A stretch of 64,000 nt of DNA, taken from positions 133,113,318-133,177,317 of the forward strand of contig NC_071392.1 in NCBI RefSeq assembly GCF_022682495.2, read 5' to 3'. Position 1 is the first letter of the stretch, and each line of letters starts with the position of its first letter. This document shows positions 47,313 to 58,703 of the stretch, piece after piece. The position numbers were made by a program, and so were the translations under genes. Under the pieces are notes generated by a model. That model saw nothing but the letters and a program-made list of their open reading frames with translations, did no database searches and had not been told where the DNA came from. The stretch comes from Desmodus rotundus. Taxonomy: Eukaryota > Chordata > Mammalia > Chiroptera > Phyllostomidae.

Positions 47313-47320
47313 TATTAGAT
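47313..47320. repeat. 8-bp target-site duplication, right (tattagat)
   Basis: Exact copy of 47039-47046. Confidence 0.8.
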
Positions 47321-48332
47321 GAATCAACGACTGCACATGATTGTATCACAGGACGCAATCTGTGAGACATCTATTTCCCAGTTTTTTTTTTTAATTTAAA
47401 AAGTCTTTAATTAATACAAGCACCCTTACATCTGAAAAAAAAAAAAAAGATTTTTAACATCTTAGAGCTTAATTCAAATTCAACACATTATTAGTCACTA
47501 CTAAAATAATTTTGATGCTTTCAGATTTAGGAAAGCATTTGTAAAATGCCCATGCCACACGGTGAAGCTCACAAGGCCCCCTGGGCCTTAAGACAATTTT
47601 AAAATTCAGTGGTGGTCCTTGATCCACACAGCTGAGTCATGCAGACAAGTGTGCCACCCAGAGGCGAAAGGAAGAAATGCACCTTAGATTTTAATGTGGT
47701 GATAGACGTTAAAATTTTAAAAATTATTTGTTATTACTTATCTTATTAAAAATAAGAAAAATTATAAGGTTCTTTCTGCATGACCAAAGGCTTTAGTGCC
47801 AGACTACATAAAAAGGTTGCTCTTGAGAGCTCTCACAACATGGAAACAAGCCCTGCGATGGTAGTCGTCACAGGTGCACAGTTTGCCAATTAAAAAACTG
47901 AATTTAACTGCACTATTTACGGTAAAAGCTTTCTTTTCCTTTTATAATATAACATGTGTTTCCAGAAGTACATATAAGTTCTGGAACAACCACCAATGAT
48001 CTATTTAGACATGTGGGCCAAAGTTAAACTAATTACCAGAGATATTTCTTACTTAAATGAGAAGTTTCTTTCATTGGAAGATCTGTGTAATTTTCTTCTG
48101 GCAAAGGAATAAAGTTTATTTAGAGTGTTATGTTTGGCAGCCAGGGCTTCTAACAAATATACCAGTAATTGTAAAGGTTAAAGCAAAACAGTTAATTCTG
48201 TTAAACAAAGATATTTAAACAGCAGGGAGATTATAAAATAGAGATTTATGATATCCCCGTTTTGTCTTAGAAATCTTGACAGTGGAACTACTGCTAGCAA
48301 TGGGCCATTATTTAAAATTTATGCATTATTTT
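47321..48332. other. Intronic sequence, no gene
   Basis: Two A/T homopolymer stretches (about 47382-47394 and 47437-47450); nothing else recognised. Confidence 0.5.
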
Positions 48333-48543
48333 GCCCTGTCTGGTGTGATTCAGCAAATTGAGTGCCTGCCTGTGAACCAAAGGATCGCTGGTTTGATTCA
48401 GTCAGGGCACATGCCTGGGTTGTGGGCCAAGTCCCCAGTAGGGAGCACTCGAGAGGCAACCACACACTGATGTTTCTCTTCCTCTCTTTTTCCCTCCCTT
48501 CCCCTCTCTCTAAAAATAAATAAATCAAATCTTTAAAAAAAAA
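48333..48543 (+). mobile_element. Ves-type tRNA-derived SINE
   Basis: GCCCTGTCTGGTGTGATTCAG start, CGCTGGTTTGATTCAGTCAGGG B-box region, GAGAGGCAACCACACACTGATG body and AAATAAATAAATC tail. Confidence 0.9.
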
Positions 48544-49349
48544 GATTTATGTGTTTTACAACGAACTACAAAAGATCAAATTAACAAAAAAACATGGCAT
48601 ATATTACAATGTGAAAATGATTTTAAGTAAAATTTGAAAACTTTTCCTACACTGTAAAATCCTATTTTTCAAAATAATATTTTGGGTTCTCATATGTTAT
48701 ACTTATTTAATCTCATTTTATTGTTTCATTTTCACTCCAACACACTTAAAAGTAGGAAGATGCTTCTAAACTCACACCTATGTAATGACTTTCAAGAGAA
48801 TTCAGTCTAGAAATACTGTTTACTGCTAACTTTAAATTTGTTTTTATTAAATTAGAAGATTCTACAGCTGATTATTATTTCCAAGTAAGTTTTTTTTCTG
48901 CAAAAACTTAGCAAAATACTGCTTGCAAGTGCAGCAGTGTTAACTACAGCATCATCTCTTGGTCCTGTCACTGAGGGATCTCATTATTCTCTGTGAGAGT
49001 TAATTCTCTTCCCTATTTATACCACATGCCCTGAGTTGCAACATTCTTCAAAAGATGCTTCCACCTGCAATGATGGCTGCAAAATATCTGAGCACAGAGC
49101 ACAAACACTTCTACTTTCCCATCTATTTCTATTATTTAGGAAATAAATGAGACTATGGGTCTAAGTCTAGCCTGATATAAATGTCCTTTATACAATGCTG
49201 AAATTGGAGCAAATATAATAAAAACAACTCAGTTCATCAGTATGGCTATTAATTTCAGATAAAAGCTCAAAGATTAAAGCTCTAATTGTTAATCAGGGAA
49301 CATAATGCAATACTTTGGTTGGGAAGGTTTAAGTGCACTGTGAAGCAAC
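48544..49349. other. Intronic sequence, no gene
   Basis: No repeat or exon recognised. Confidence 0.5.
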
Positions 49350-49366
49350 AAAGAAAAGCTGGTTAA
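49350..49366. repeat. Target-site duplication of a Ves SINE, left
   Basis: aaagaaaagctggttaa; one mismatch to 49605-49621. Confidence 0.8.
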
Positions 49367-49604
49367 GCCCTGGTTGGTGTGACTCAGTGGACTGAGCACT
49401 GGCCTGGGAACCAAAGGGTCTCTGGTTCAATTCCCAGTCAGAGCACATGGCCAGTCAGGGCACAAGCTGGTTGCAGGTCAGGTCCCCAGAAGGGGGCGCT
49501 CAGAGGCAACCACACAATGATGTTTCTCTCTGTCTCTTTCTTCCTCCCTTCCTCTTCTATAAACAGACAAACAAACAAACAAAATCTTTATTAAAAAAGA
49601 AAGA
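49367..49604 (+). mobile_element. Ves-type tRNA-derived SINE
   Basis: GCCCTGGTTGGTGTGACTCAG start, TCTGGTTCAATTCCCAGTCAG B-box region, GAGGCAACCACACAATGATG body, (CAAA)n and A-rich tail. Flanked by a 17-bp duplication with one mismatch (right copy 49605-49621). The least diverged Ves copy in the window. Confidence 0.92.
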
Positions 49605-49621
49605 AAAGAAAAGGTGGTTAA
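49605..49621. repeat. Target-site duplication of a Ves SINE, right
   Basis: aaagaaaaggtggttaa, one mismatch to 49350-49366. Confidence 0.8.
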
Positions 49622-50711
49622 TCAGAATGACCTCTTACATATATCCTAGGGGTATCAAAAAGTCTGTATCTGCATCACACATTCAAGAATGAAAGAAATA
49701 CAGAGAAGATGGCTACTTACAATTCACGAATGATTCAAGTTCATTAATAAATATCTACACTCCACATAGCTCAAAAATTGGTAAAGACCTAGTAATAAAA
49801 TTAAATGCCTTACAATTTCTTGACTCTTTCCTACTCGTTCTTCCCATCTCCAATGCTACCATCTTAGATCTCATCATTTAAAAAATAATTATACATTCAT
49901 TTAACTACTTCCTAATTAATCTGTCTCCAGGCCCAACTTGCTACTCTATGCTACCACTTTCACATTTTTTAAATCCATCCTCCAAGCAGAGTCCAGAATA
50001 TTCTCTATGAAATACAAATCAATCACATCACTTATATGTTTGATATTCACATAGAAAATCAAGAGTCAGGGTGTTCCTGGCTTCCTTCCTGTCCTCTTCC
50101 CACTGGCAGGAGACTTTTCAAGAGAGGAAGGTCAGGGTCTGGCCACACCCCACCCTGTACACACAGAGTCTACAAAAAGATGTTATTGCTAATGACTCCT
50201 TTGGCCTTTCTGTTTCAACTTAACCACCAATATTTCTTTGTGGAAGAAATGAAAGTAACTCCTGATGAAGAAATGTCAGGACCCCTAATTTATGAATGAG
50301 GTCTCCCACAAATACATTCTAACTTCTAAAACAAGAGTTTTCAAACATTCAAACATTTTTATAAGACCAGAATCATGTTCTTCAAACAATATGTGATGTA
50401 GAACCCCAACAAAAAGTGGTTGAAGCCTTTTTGAAGTTGACAACATAAGCAAAGGTTAGATTATATAGAAGTGCATAGAATAAAATTCAAATTTGGTTGA
50501 TTCAATGTGAAGTCAGTGGGGAGAAGAAACAGGTATATGATAAAATCTTATTTACATTTTGGAAAGACCAGTGTGGTATTGTGTAGGAAAGGGTCAAAAC
50601 TACTGAGAATTTTAGCAGTTCTGATGTGTTTTCATAAACCCTAATTTGACCTGCAGAGTTATATGCACATTCCCAAAAATGCACTACCATGGTAAAGGAA
50701 TCACAGAATAC
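49622..50711. other. Intronic sequence, no gene
   Basis: Start of the 24.3-kb RALGAPA2 intron in gene sense; nothing recognised besides the donor at its end. Confidence 0.55.
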
Positions 50712-50867
50712 CTGATCCTCACTGGTTAATCCCAGGTGCATCACAAGGTAAAAATGCACCAGGAAGTCTGAGTTTGGCAGAACATCCTGGCGTCTGGTCA
50801 TCATGGCACAGATCAATTTGTAGGCTTGTAGTTTGCCTTCCTTATATTCATTTGGCAATGTTGTTGC
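50712..50867 (-). CDS. RALGAPA2: Ral GTPase-activating protein alpha-2, internal exon
   Basis: 156 bp, 52 codons, phase 0 at both ends. Translation begins [20 protein letters not shown], continues [20 protein letters not shown] and ends [12 protein letters not shown]. Acceptor CATCTTCTTGGCAG, donor CAG|GTATTC. The [15 protein letters not shown] and RRQDV text is strongly conserved between the RalGAP alpha paralogues; [16 protein letters not shown] is the A2 version. It joins WLFK of the exon at 51203 and DILNT of the exon at 26429 without a frame change. The upstream intron (237 bp) has a GC donor. Confidence 0.93.
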
Positions 50868-51104
50868 CTGCCAAGAAGATGATGTTTAAAGATTTAATCA
50901 ACTCCAGATGCAGCAGAGCATTTCAACATTTCATTTATTTTTCTGTTTTCCATAAAAGTTGTTTATGGAGATATGGGATGTGTTGGCTTTAGAAATACCG
51001 AGACTGTCTTCGAAACATCCAGTATTGGGCAATTACATTTTTAAAACTCAATTTCAGGAAGGAAGAGGAAATTACAATAAAGGAATAAAAACACATCAAC
51101 TTGC
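50868..51104 (-). other. Short RALGAPA2 intron of GC-AG type
   Basis: 237 bp. Donor is AAG|GCAAGT (exon end at 51105), acceptor CTTGGCAG (50868-50875). The donor otherwise matches the consensus perfectly, as is typical of functional GC-AG introns. Confidence 0.85.
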
Positions 51105-51203
51105 CTTAAATAGCCATGATGCAAACATTCTGAGTGGTGGGATCAAGAGCGGAGGAGATGGAGAAGACTGGTTATCCAGGCTTATTGCTAGATTATCTCG
51201 AAT
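51105..51203 (-). CDS. RALGAPA2: Ral GTPase-activating protein alpha-2, internal exon
   Basis: 99 bp, 33 codons, phase 0: [18 protein letters not shown], then [15 protein letters not shown]. Acceptor TTTGTGAATTAG (poor pyrimidine tract), donor AAG|GCAAGT, a non-canonical GC donor. Joins LAK of the exon at 51991 and ATTLPNEYK of the exon at 50867. The open frame and exact fit between neighbours confirm it despite its small size and unusual donor. Confidence 0.92.
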
Positions 51204-51990
51204 CTAATTCACAAAGAGAAGAATTTTAGGGAACACCACAGTTTACCCCAACAATATTCTAATATTGTGTTCCATGGCCGAATAGGTTCTTCCAATAAAA
51301 TTCCTATCAATTAAGTGAAAACCTACAATATTTACAAGTTTTTTTTATTATGAGATCTTTTGTCCTTTCAAATTATATGTCTAACTTACTATATGTGGTT
51401 TTAGACGTAATACAAAATTAGGGCATTGTTTTTCCTTGAATATTAATAACTGGAGAGGTTCTGAACTCTAAATGATAAGAAATGGTTCAACGAGTTATAC
51501 TGTATAAACATAAATCATGGATTGAAAAAAATGGGGAAAATGTATGTTAGTAACACAAACAATAACCAGAATGAAAATTGTATGTACTTGAACAAAACCT
51601 TACTTATCTGTACAAATAAGACCATTTTTAATACTTAGTTATCTCTGTGGGGAGGCAATTTACTACTTAGTATTTTTCTGCATTTTTAAAATCTTGTACA
51701 ATAAAACCAGTATCAGTTTTATAAAAAGAGTAATTAAAATGACTGAACAATGCCCTATTCTTTAATATCCTATAGTAATATTATAGTTATACATTAAATG
51801 AAATAATTCTTTTATATTTATAAAATGACCAAACTATAAGTATTATTTATTCTTTGATAATCAAACATACTTCACGTAAACACCTAATTTTCCTTCCAGG
51901 ATATGTTCAGTAGTGACTTGCAACACAGTTTTTATGTTAAACTAATTCAATTTTTCCATATTAGAATAAAAGGTAACATAGTAAGAGTAC
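51204..51990 (-). other. RALGAPA2 intron, 787 bp
   Basis: Donor AAG|GTACTC at 51990, acceptor GAATTAG at 51204. AT-rich, no repeat recognised with confidence. Confidence 0.85.
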
Positions 51991-52184
51991 CTTTGCTAGT
52001 TTGTACCAGAGTTCATAGAGATAGCCAAAAACTTTGGCATGGATCTTCGGCGACTGGATATTATTCACATCTCCAAGGATTCCCAAGATTCTTCGCCATA
52101 ACACAGCGGCAGAGTCTGGGTGCCAACCAGTGAGGTTCCCTCCAGCAATTATGCTGCAGTCATCTGCAAGGCATTCGCTGCTAT
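51991..52184 (-). CDS. RALGAPA2: Ral GTPase-activating protein alpha-2, internal exon
   Basis: 194 bp. The first two bases complete a split Asp codon, then 64 codons: [64 protein letters not shown]. Acceptor TTTTCCTCCACAG, donor [40 protein letters not shown] is a highly conserved RalGAP alpha block. It is the most upstream RALGAPA2 exon in the window; the preceding exon must lie beyond 64000 since I find none between 52185 and the right edge. That implies an intron of at least 11.8 kb that carries the second full-length L1. Confidence 0.93.
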
Positions 52185-52329
52185 CTGTGGAGGAAAACAT
52201 GTGTGTTAAGCCTGGAAACACAATCTTGATTTCATCATAGAGCCTTTTTCTTTAATGAAAATTACCAGTGCTTCAGGGTAAAATCATTAAGATGAAAATT
52301 GTTATTTGACAATTTTTACTGAATTATTT

Positions 52330-54030
52330 TTAAAAATAAACTTATTTTTTTAGAATAGTTTTGAGACGTATACAAAAATTACTAAGATAGGATAGAGGGT
52401 TCCCATATATTCTACAGTGAGCTTCCCTATTGTTAAACATCCCACATAGATATGGCACATTGTTACAATTAATGAACCAATATTAAACCATTATTATAAA
52501 GTCCATACTTATACTCAGATTGCTTTAGGTAATTTTAAGCTAATGACTTTATTCTGTTCCAGGATTCCATCCAGGATATCACAGTGCATTTAATTATCAT
52601 GTTTCCTTAGCCTGCTTTTGGTTATGACATTTTCTCAGATTTTTCTTCTTTTTTAAGACGTTGACAGTTTTGAGGAGTACTGATCAGATATTTTGTAAAA
52701 TCTTTAATTGAGATTTGTCTGATGTTCTCATGATGGATTTTTTCTTTTTGGCTTGTGTTCCTATAATGAATGTTTCTTACCTCTGATGTATGATCCTTTC
52801 CCAATATTCTTAGATTTCATTGGAATGCTTTGTTTAGGATTTTTGCTGATATGCTTTTAAGTTAAGATGGACCCTAATTTTTCCTTTTTAATTATGCATC
52901 TTGTGTGGTTTCATTATCAAGGTAACACAAGTTAGATAACAGAAGTTAGGGAGTTTTCTTTCCCTCTAGCATCTGAAACAGGTTGTAAAAAATAGTTTCT
53001 CACTTATTTGAAGCTTTATAAAACTAGGAATTGGCCTTTATTTTTATAAATATATTCAAATTAACCTACTATATTATTAAAATTTTTTTAGTTCTATTCC
53101 CTTTTCACCCCCAATATTCTTTCCTTAATCAATCTTGACAGTCTATTTTATTTTTTTAAAGAGTTGTTTCTGATAGTCCCCTCTATTACTTTCTAGCATA
53201 TATGAGTATGCACTTTGCATCATTAGTTCCATTTTTAGTAACTTCTATATTTTATTCTGCCATTTTCCCCTAATTTTTTAATAGAACACACAAATTTTTT
53301 CTTTTCTAATAATAAAAATGTATTTTCCTCCATATAGTCTTCAGTTACATTCTAGAGCTTTTGTTATGTAGTTTTCACTGTAGTCCAGTTTGAAATATTT
53401 CCTAATTTATAATTTAATTTCTTTTTGGACTTATACAAAGTACAGTGGTTATTTTCTTAATGTATTTTTGTTTTATTATTCTTTTGTTCTTATTTATGTC
53501 ATCACGTTCACAGAATGTGGTATAATTTCAAATTGTGGTATTGGTTGAGACTTGCTTAAAGATGTAATTGGTCAATTTCTGTAAATGTTCCATGTGCTTT
53601 TTATTACACCTTTTAATCACATTTTAATTCAGTTCAAAGTTTTATACAGGTATAAAATATCTTCATTCAATATATATAAATATCTCCATAAATTGTATTG
53701 TATAAGGCTTCTCTAGTTTAATATATTCTTAACTCATCAATTTCTTAGAGTTATTAAAATTTTCTACTATAAATATGGTTTTATCAGTAGTTCCTTATAA
53801 TTCTGTCAACTTTTGTTTCATATATCTAGAGGTTATGAAGTTCATATAAATTCACAATTACTGTTTTTACTAATAAATGATTTCTGCTTTAAAGTTTATG
53901 TGACATACATATGTATAGCTAGACCAGTGTTTTCTTTCTTTCTTCTTATCTATCAATGTGTTTATTTAATTAGGATCTCCTTTGCTTTGCTTCTCTTTTA
54001 AATCTTTGGAGGGAGTTTAAAAAGTTGTGT
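52330..54030 (-). mobile_element. Ancient LINE-1 (L1M type) remnants
   Basis: 52340-52780 matches old L1 3' UTR text (GAGGGTTCCCATATATTCTAC, TTCTGTTCCAGGATTCCATCCAGGATATCACA, GACAGTTTTGAGGAGTACTGATCAG). 53300-53960 resembles antisense ORF2 endonuclease-region text (AAATGTTCCATGTGCTTTTT, TTCTGTCAACTTTTGTTTCATATAT). Strongly decayed; boundaries and number of copies are uncertain. Confidence 0.55.
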
Positions 54031-56197
54031 CCTACCTCCATTACTAATCCCCTTTCTCTTTTATCTTACACCATTTGTTATTAACATAATTATTCCTAAA
54101 GTTGTATTCCTCACAAATTTCTCACACAAATGAAGACAAACTGATTTCTAGGCAATTATTAATTCCCACTCTCATTGAGTACATATGTTGCTGGTGCTTT
54201 TAGGGCCTAATCAAAGAAATTGAAGCACAGCTGGTGGGTGTCAGGAACTCAAGCAGAGGAATGACAAGACTCAATGAGGAACAAAAAGGAGTGAATCTGA
54301 CAATGAGCCAAGGCAGATCCAAGAATGGTTTGCATCCTTTCCTGCACCCAAGACAGCTGGTAATAGCTTATTTTTATTAGACATTAAAAGATCCCAAATC
54401 ACCAAAACAAAAGGTTTAGTAAGGGTGGCACATAGTGTCATGGAAAGGCCTTACTCAAATAGGAGCACTGTTCCTTCTTAAAGGAAAACTCATTTGTATT
54501 TCCCATATAAGTATCATATAATCTATTAACGAGACACAATAAAATGTCAGATCTACTTCAAAATGGAATTCCTAAACACTGTGACTCAAAGACAGGAGGT
54601 ATAGAGAACAAAAGCCTGATTATAGGTCTTCGCTTCTCTGAAAGAGACTCATCCTCCTAATGTTTAATCTGTAAAATAAGTGCAATATCAAGCATCTGTC
54701 TGCCAAGAAGGTATGATGAAGCTTTAATGAAAGTTTATAAATCAACACAAGACCCCAAATACACAGCATAGTATGGCATTTATTTTTCCCCATAAAAAAT
54801 ACTATATCTTTAATCCCTTGAGGGGGTATTAAAAAGTAAAGGGATTAGATGATTTATAGTTCTATTTAATCCCCTCCCACCATTCCTAAAATGCAGCCAT
54901 CAACAATAGAGATTAGCCCCACCCCCACCCCCACCCCCCGCACTCCAATCGCACTGGAGCTTTGCTTGAGTGACACCACAAGGCAAAAAAGGCTAGGTAC
55001 TGCATCATCTGCACCTCCTTGCTACCTGCCAACTAATACATTCTCAGTTATAAAAAGGACCTTATCTAAAAAAATGTTTCAATACTCCTCTGCTCTCTGA
55101 AAAACTTATACCTCAGTGATAAAATCCTAGGTAACATCCCCATCAAAATATGTTGAGTCTTTTAGAAGTATCTGAAATGACTGCATGCTCAGTATTACTG
55201 TGGAAAAATTTTAACGAGATGAAATGTTTTTGCCCCAAACTACTGCACTCATGGCATAAGTAACAGAACAGATGCTGACGTTTTACATGTAGATCGTTCC
55301 TCAGTGAAGCAGTACTTAACGAAAAATAGGGATTCAAGAGATTTCAGAAAATTTCACGTTCACCAAAAAAATGCCAAATATTTACTTTTATTTTCTTTTT
55401 CATGAACAAGTTAGTATGCTAACCTAGTAAGTATCTCTTCATTTCATTATTACTAAATGCAATAGGGGCATTTAAATATTTTTTATTATACTGGAAACTC
55501 TTGCGAACAAATAAAATCTCTCTCTCTCTAAACATACACGTGATTTTAACAGAGTAATATAAAGTGTAGAACTTTGCAAATACACAAAAAGTTTTAGTCA
55601 TAAAATAAGTCTTGGTAAAATAGGCACTTAGGACCAAATGATTTAATATAGGGGCAATTTTATGTAGGGGTAGTAGAGTGTTGAAGAAGCATAGGAGGCA
55701 CTTTAGAAATGAATTTTTCTTTTGATTTGAAATTAAAGACAAACCTAAAGGCTCAACTGAAACACCTTAATTCTGGGACCAGAAAAATCAGGCCTGACCA
55801 TTGAGGATCCAAAGTGGAGAAGTAGCAGGTCCGCTGGTGTTCTGTTGGCCAGCACTACAGCCTGGCTTTCTCTCCTTCCTCATCTGCTTTCCAAGATGAG
55901 CAAACCAATCAGACAGATCAAAGCCAAAATGCCAAAAAAAACCTCTAATGGCAAACAAGCACACCATTTCGCCAAAACAGCTTTGGTGGCAGGTAACAGT
56001 GAATATAATTCATATGCACAGCTATAATTAAAAGCAGAAGTGCTAAAAGGATTTCTGTAACAATATTTGGAGGCAGGGCCATGATAAATATACTAAGCAA
56101 AAAAGGTTTTGAAAGTGAATCTCACATTTTTTATTACTAAAAAAGGTTAAAATTTAATTGTTGTTTTAACTAAATAAAATAATAGCCTACACTTAAG
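54031..56197. other. Intronic sequence, no gene
   Basis: Includes a C-rich run (54918-54940, ACCCCC units). Short frames at 54891-55100, 55419-55742 and 55845-56027 have no motif or splice context. No repeat family recognised. Confidence 0.45.
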
Positions 56198-56397
56198 CAG
56201 GGGTGTCCAACCTTTTGGCATCTCTGGGCCACACTGGAAGAAGAAGAGTTGTCTTGGCTCACACATTAAATACATTAGGACATGTAATCACACACACAAA
56301 AAAATCTCTTAATGTTTTAAGTAAATTTACAATTTTGTGTTGGGCTGCATTCACAGCCATCCTGGGCTACATGCTGCCCTTGAGTTGGACACCCCTC
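56198..56397 (+). mobile_element. Short DNA transposon, CAGGGGTGTCCAACC type
   Basis: Begins CAGGGGTGTCCAACC and ends GTTGGACACCCCT as inverted repeats. The body is shared with 19518-19680 (AGAAGAGTTGTCTTGG, ACACATTAAATACATTAGGACATGTAATCACAC). The ends look hAT-like, but the flanks (cacttaag / tttcattc) do not match. Confidence 0.75.
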
Positions 56398-56796
56398 TTT
56401 CATTCATTCATTTGGCTATTTACTAATGTTCCTCACCTGCCCTGTACAGTTCTGGAAGTGAAGAATCAGCTGTCAACAACACTGACACCCTCCTGGAGAT
56501 TACATTCCAGTGGGGGAAGAACAATGACCTTTTCCCCACTAAACCAAAATGTTGGATACCATTTCTAACTAAACCTTACCTTAAAACACATCACTGACCT
56601 GAAAGGAACCTGGAGAGGGAAGAACACCAAAGCTGGCTTTTTCCCTTCAGGGTTCCGCCACCCCTTAGAATTCTTAAAGTTTTTCTGATAATAAAAAGAA
56701 AGTTTTAATGATGCTGCAGTTAAATTAATGTCTAATGACTCTCCTTCAGTTAGCTTTTTAAAAACATATCATTTAAGAAAACCTTCCCAGGATTTG

Positions 56797-56807
56797 AAGA
56801 TGGCGGC
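56797..56807 (+). promoter_or_regulatory. YY1-like motif at the L1 5' end
   Basis: AAGATGGCGGC, identical to 8490-8500. Confidence 0.7.
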
Positions 56808-56948
56808 GAGATAAGTGGCAGCAGAGTCCACTTCCCCTGGGCACCAGTGAAATGCCTGGCTGATCTGAGGAACAGATGAACAGCCAACGGTATTCCAGTA
56901 TATATGAAGATCGGAGACCAAAGATAGAGGACATTGAAAAATCAGACG

Positions 56949-57897
56949 GTAAGAAGAGTGCTTAAGGACAACAAGGTCCCTGGGCCCAGCACGGGGACCA
57001 GGGTGGCTGAAGCCCCCCATCTGTACCTGCAGGGTCTGCTGCAAGATTCTTGGGAGAAAGCCAGGCTGGGCTGTGTGAGAAGCCAGGTGCTTGTTTAGAC
57101 CGGGGGGCTTGAATAGGAGGAATATTTAGAAAAGAAAAAGAGAAAATAGAGGCAGTCAGCAGCTGTTTAGAGAATTCTCCGCAGCAGCCGTGGCCTCTTG
57201 TGCCCCCATTACCTCAGCCCCTGGACTGTGAACACTGGATAAACAGCCCCAGCACAAACCTGAAGCCCAGGTTGGTGCGCACCCAGATCAGCGGCCAGGC
57301 TTCCCCAGCACACAGGCCCAAAGCCCGGGGTCAGTGTGTACCCCGATCAATGGCCTGGCTGCCAGCGGGCAACCACACCTGAAGCACTAGGGACTGAACA
57401 CCTCCCACTTAGCCCCTGCGCACAGACCCCTGCAGGACCTACTTGCTCTCTAGGAGGAAGGCAGAACGCCCAGCAGAGGGAAGCTGCAGGGCTAGGGGAG
57501 ACTGCAGTCCCCTGAAAGACTTGACTCAGTAGGGGGCTGAACTACCCTGAAGGAGCACTGAAAGCACCTAGCATCTAGGACACCAAAGAGCAAGAAGGTG
57601 GAGTGTGAGTTGCCCCTAATTGGTGCACCTCAAGGACAGCACAACTGGTGAACTAAAGGCCTAGGGTTGGGGTAGAAGGACACTGAGGAACTGGACCAAA
57701 CGCTGGACAACAGTGAAGAGTGTGGCTCAGGAAGGGAGAAAAGTGAAACCAATCCTTCCACCCACCCCCTCCCATTTCACAGACAGGAAGACCAGCAGAA
57801 CTGACCTGACAGGTTTAAAGCCAGCAGAAGACTTTTTTTTTTAAATTCCTTCTTCCTGTCTGTCCTTTCTTTTTTTATTCCTTCTTCCTGCCTTCCT

Positions 57898-57932
<35 letters not shown>

Positions 57933-58063
57933 TTGTTAAAATTTCTTCTTTTCTTTCCTCCTATCTTTTTCTATTCCTTCTTCCTTCCTTCCTTTCCATT
58001 TCTATCTCTTTTTCCTTTCTTCCCTTCTCCTTTTTCTTTTTCTTCTTTCTCCTTTTCCCACAG
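56949..58063 (+). other. Candidate intron within the L1 5' UTR
   Basis: 1115 bp, present here and absent from the L1 at 8482. 5' end GACG|GTAAGA; 3' end CTCCTTTTCCCACAG|TAAGACAATAAAACC. Flanking sequences meet almost exactly in the short copy (GACGGTGTGACAACAAAACC). Confidence 0.6.
57897..57933. repeat. (TTTA)n microsatellite in the L1 5' UTR
   Basis: About ten TTTA units followed by a long C/T-rich stretch up to 58060. Confidence 0.92.
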
Positions 58064-58703
58064 TAAGACAATAAAACCTGGACCTCTGAAAAGACCACAG
58101 TTAGACACAAACATGGGTCATCCAAATAACTGAGACAGTGAGACAAATTTCACTTTGCTATTCCAGAGACCTTGCAAGGTGGGAGTGATGAACACCAGTA
58201 CACCTGCTGGAAGAGGAAACCCACCAACAAAGGAACCACCAACAGATAAAAACGGAAGAAGGTGAAGAAGGGAGTTGAAGCTACACTAACCTCAAGCCAC
58301 GGCTGATCTGGAAATACAACTAAATAGTGGAGAAATTACTCAGAATAAACAACTGAACAAGAGTGAGAGAGAAGCCTCAAAACCTTGTACACACAGAAGA
58401 ATCAGCTTCAACACAAACTGTCCACATCTTCACAACAGAATACAAGACATGGTGCACAGAGTGGCCCTCAGTTAACCAGCTCGAGGGAAGGACCCATCAA
58501 ACAAAGACCCAACAACAATCAAAACCCAAAGACATACAGAGAGCCAACATAAACAAAAGCCCAAGACCAGCGAGCTCAGGAGATTAAGGAGACAGCACCA
58601 CTGAAACCCACTGGCATTCTACCATAGAACTTCATACCATCACCCAGGGAGTCAGAACAGATCAATTTAAGAAGCAGAGGCTACAAGAAGAGTCTCACAA
58701 ACA

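Larger units (their letters stand above)
26430..50711 (-). other. RALGAPA2 intron, 24.3 kb
   Basis: Donor CAG|GTATTC at 50711, acceptor CCCTTTTAG at 26430. The first part in window order (26430-32200) is repeat-poor; 32.2-35.7 kb holds nested L1 insertions; 43.5-49.6 kb holds SINEs and a hAT element. Confidence 0.85.
56790..58703 (+). promoter_or_regulatory. L1 5' UTR, long form, with internal intron-like block
   Basis: 1.9 kb upstream of ORF1. Only about 56790-56948, 58064-58106 and 58550-58703 have counterparts in the 5' UTR of the L1 at 8482. The block 56949-58063 begins GTAAG and ends in a pyrimidine tract (57953-58060) plus CCCACAG, and contains a (TTTA)n run. The block about 58107-58549 has no clear splice signals. 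Confidence 0.8.

Noticed and set aside
55845..56027. Lys-rich 60-codon plus-strand frame, considered as a retrocopy of a small basic protein
   Set aside because: No recognisable family and no poly(A) or duplication around it.
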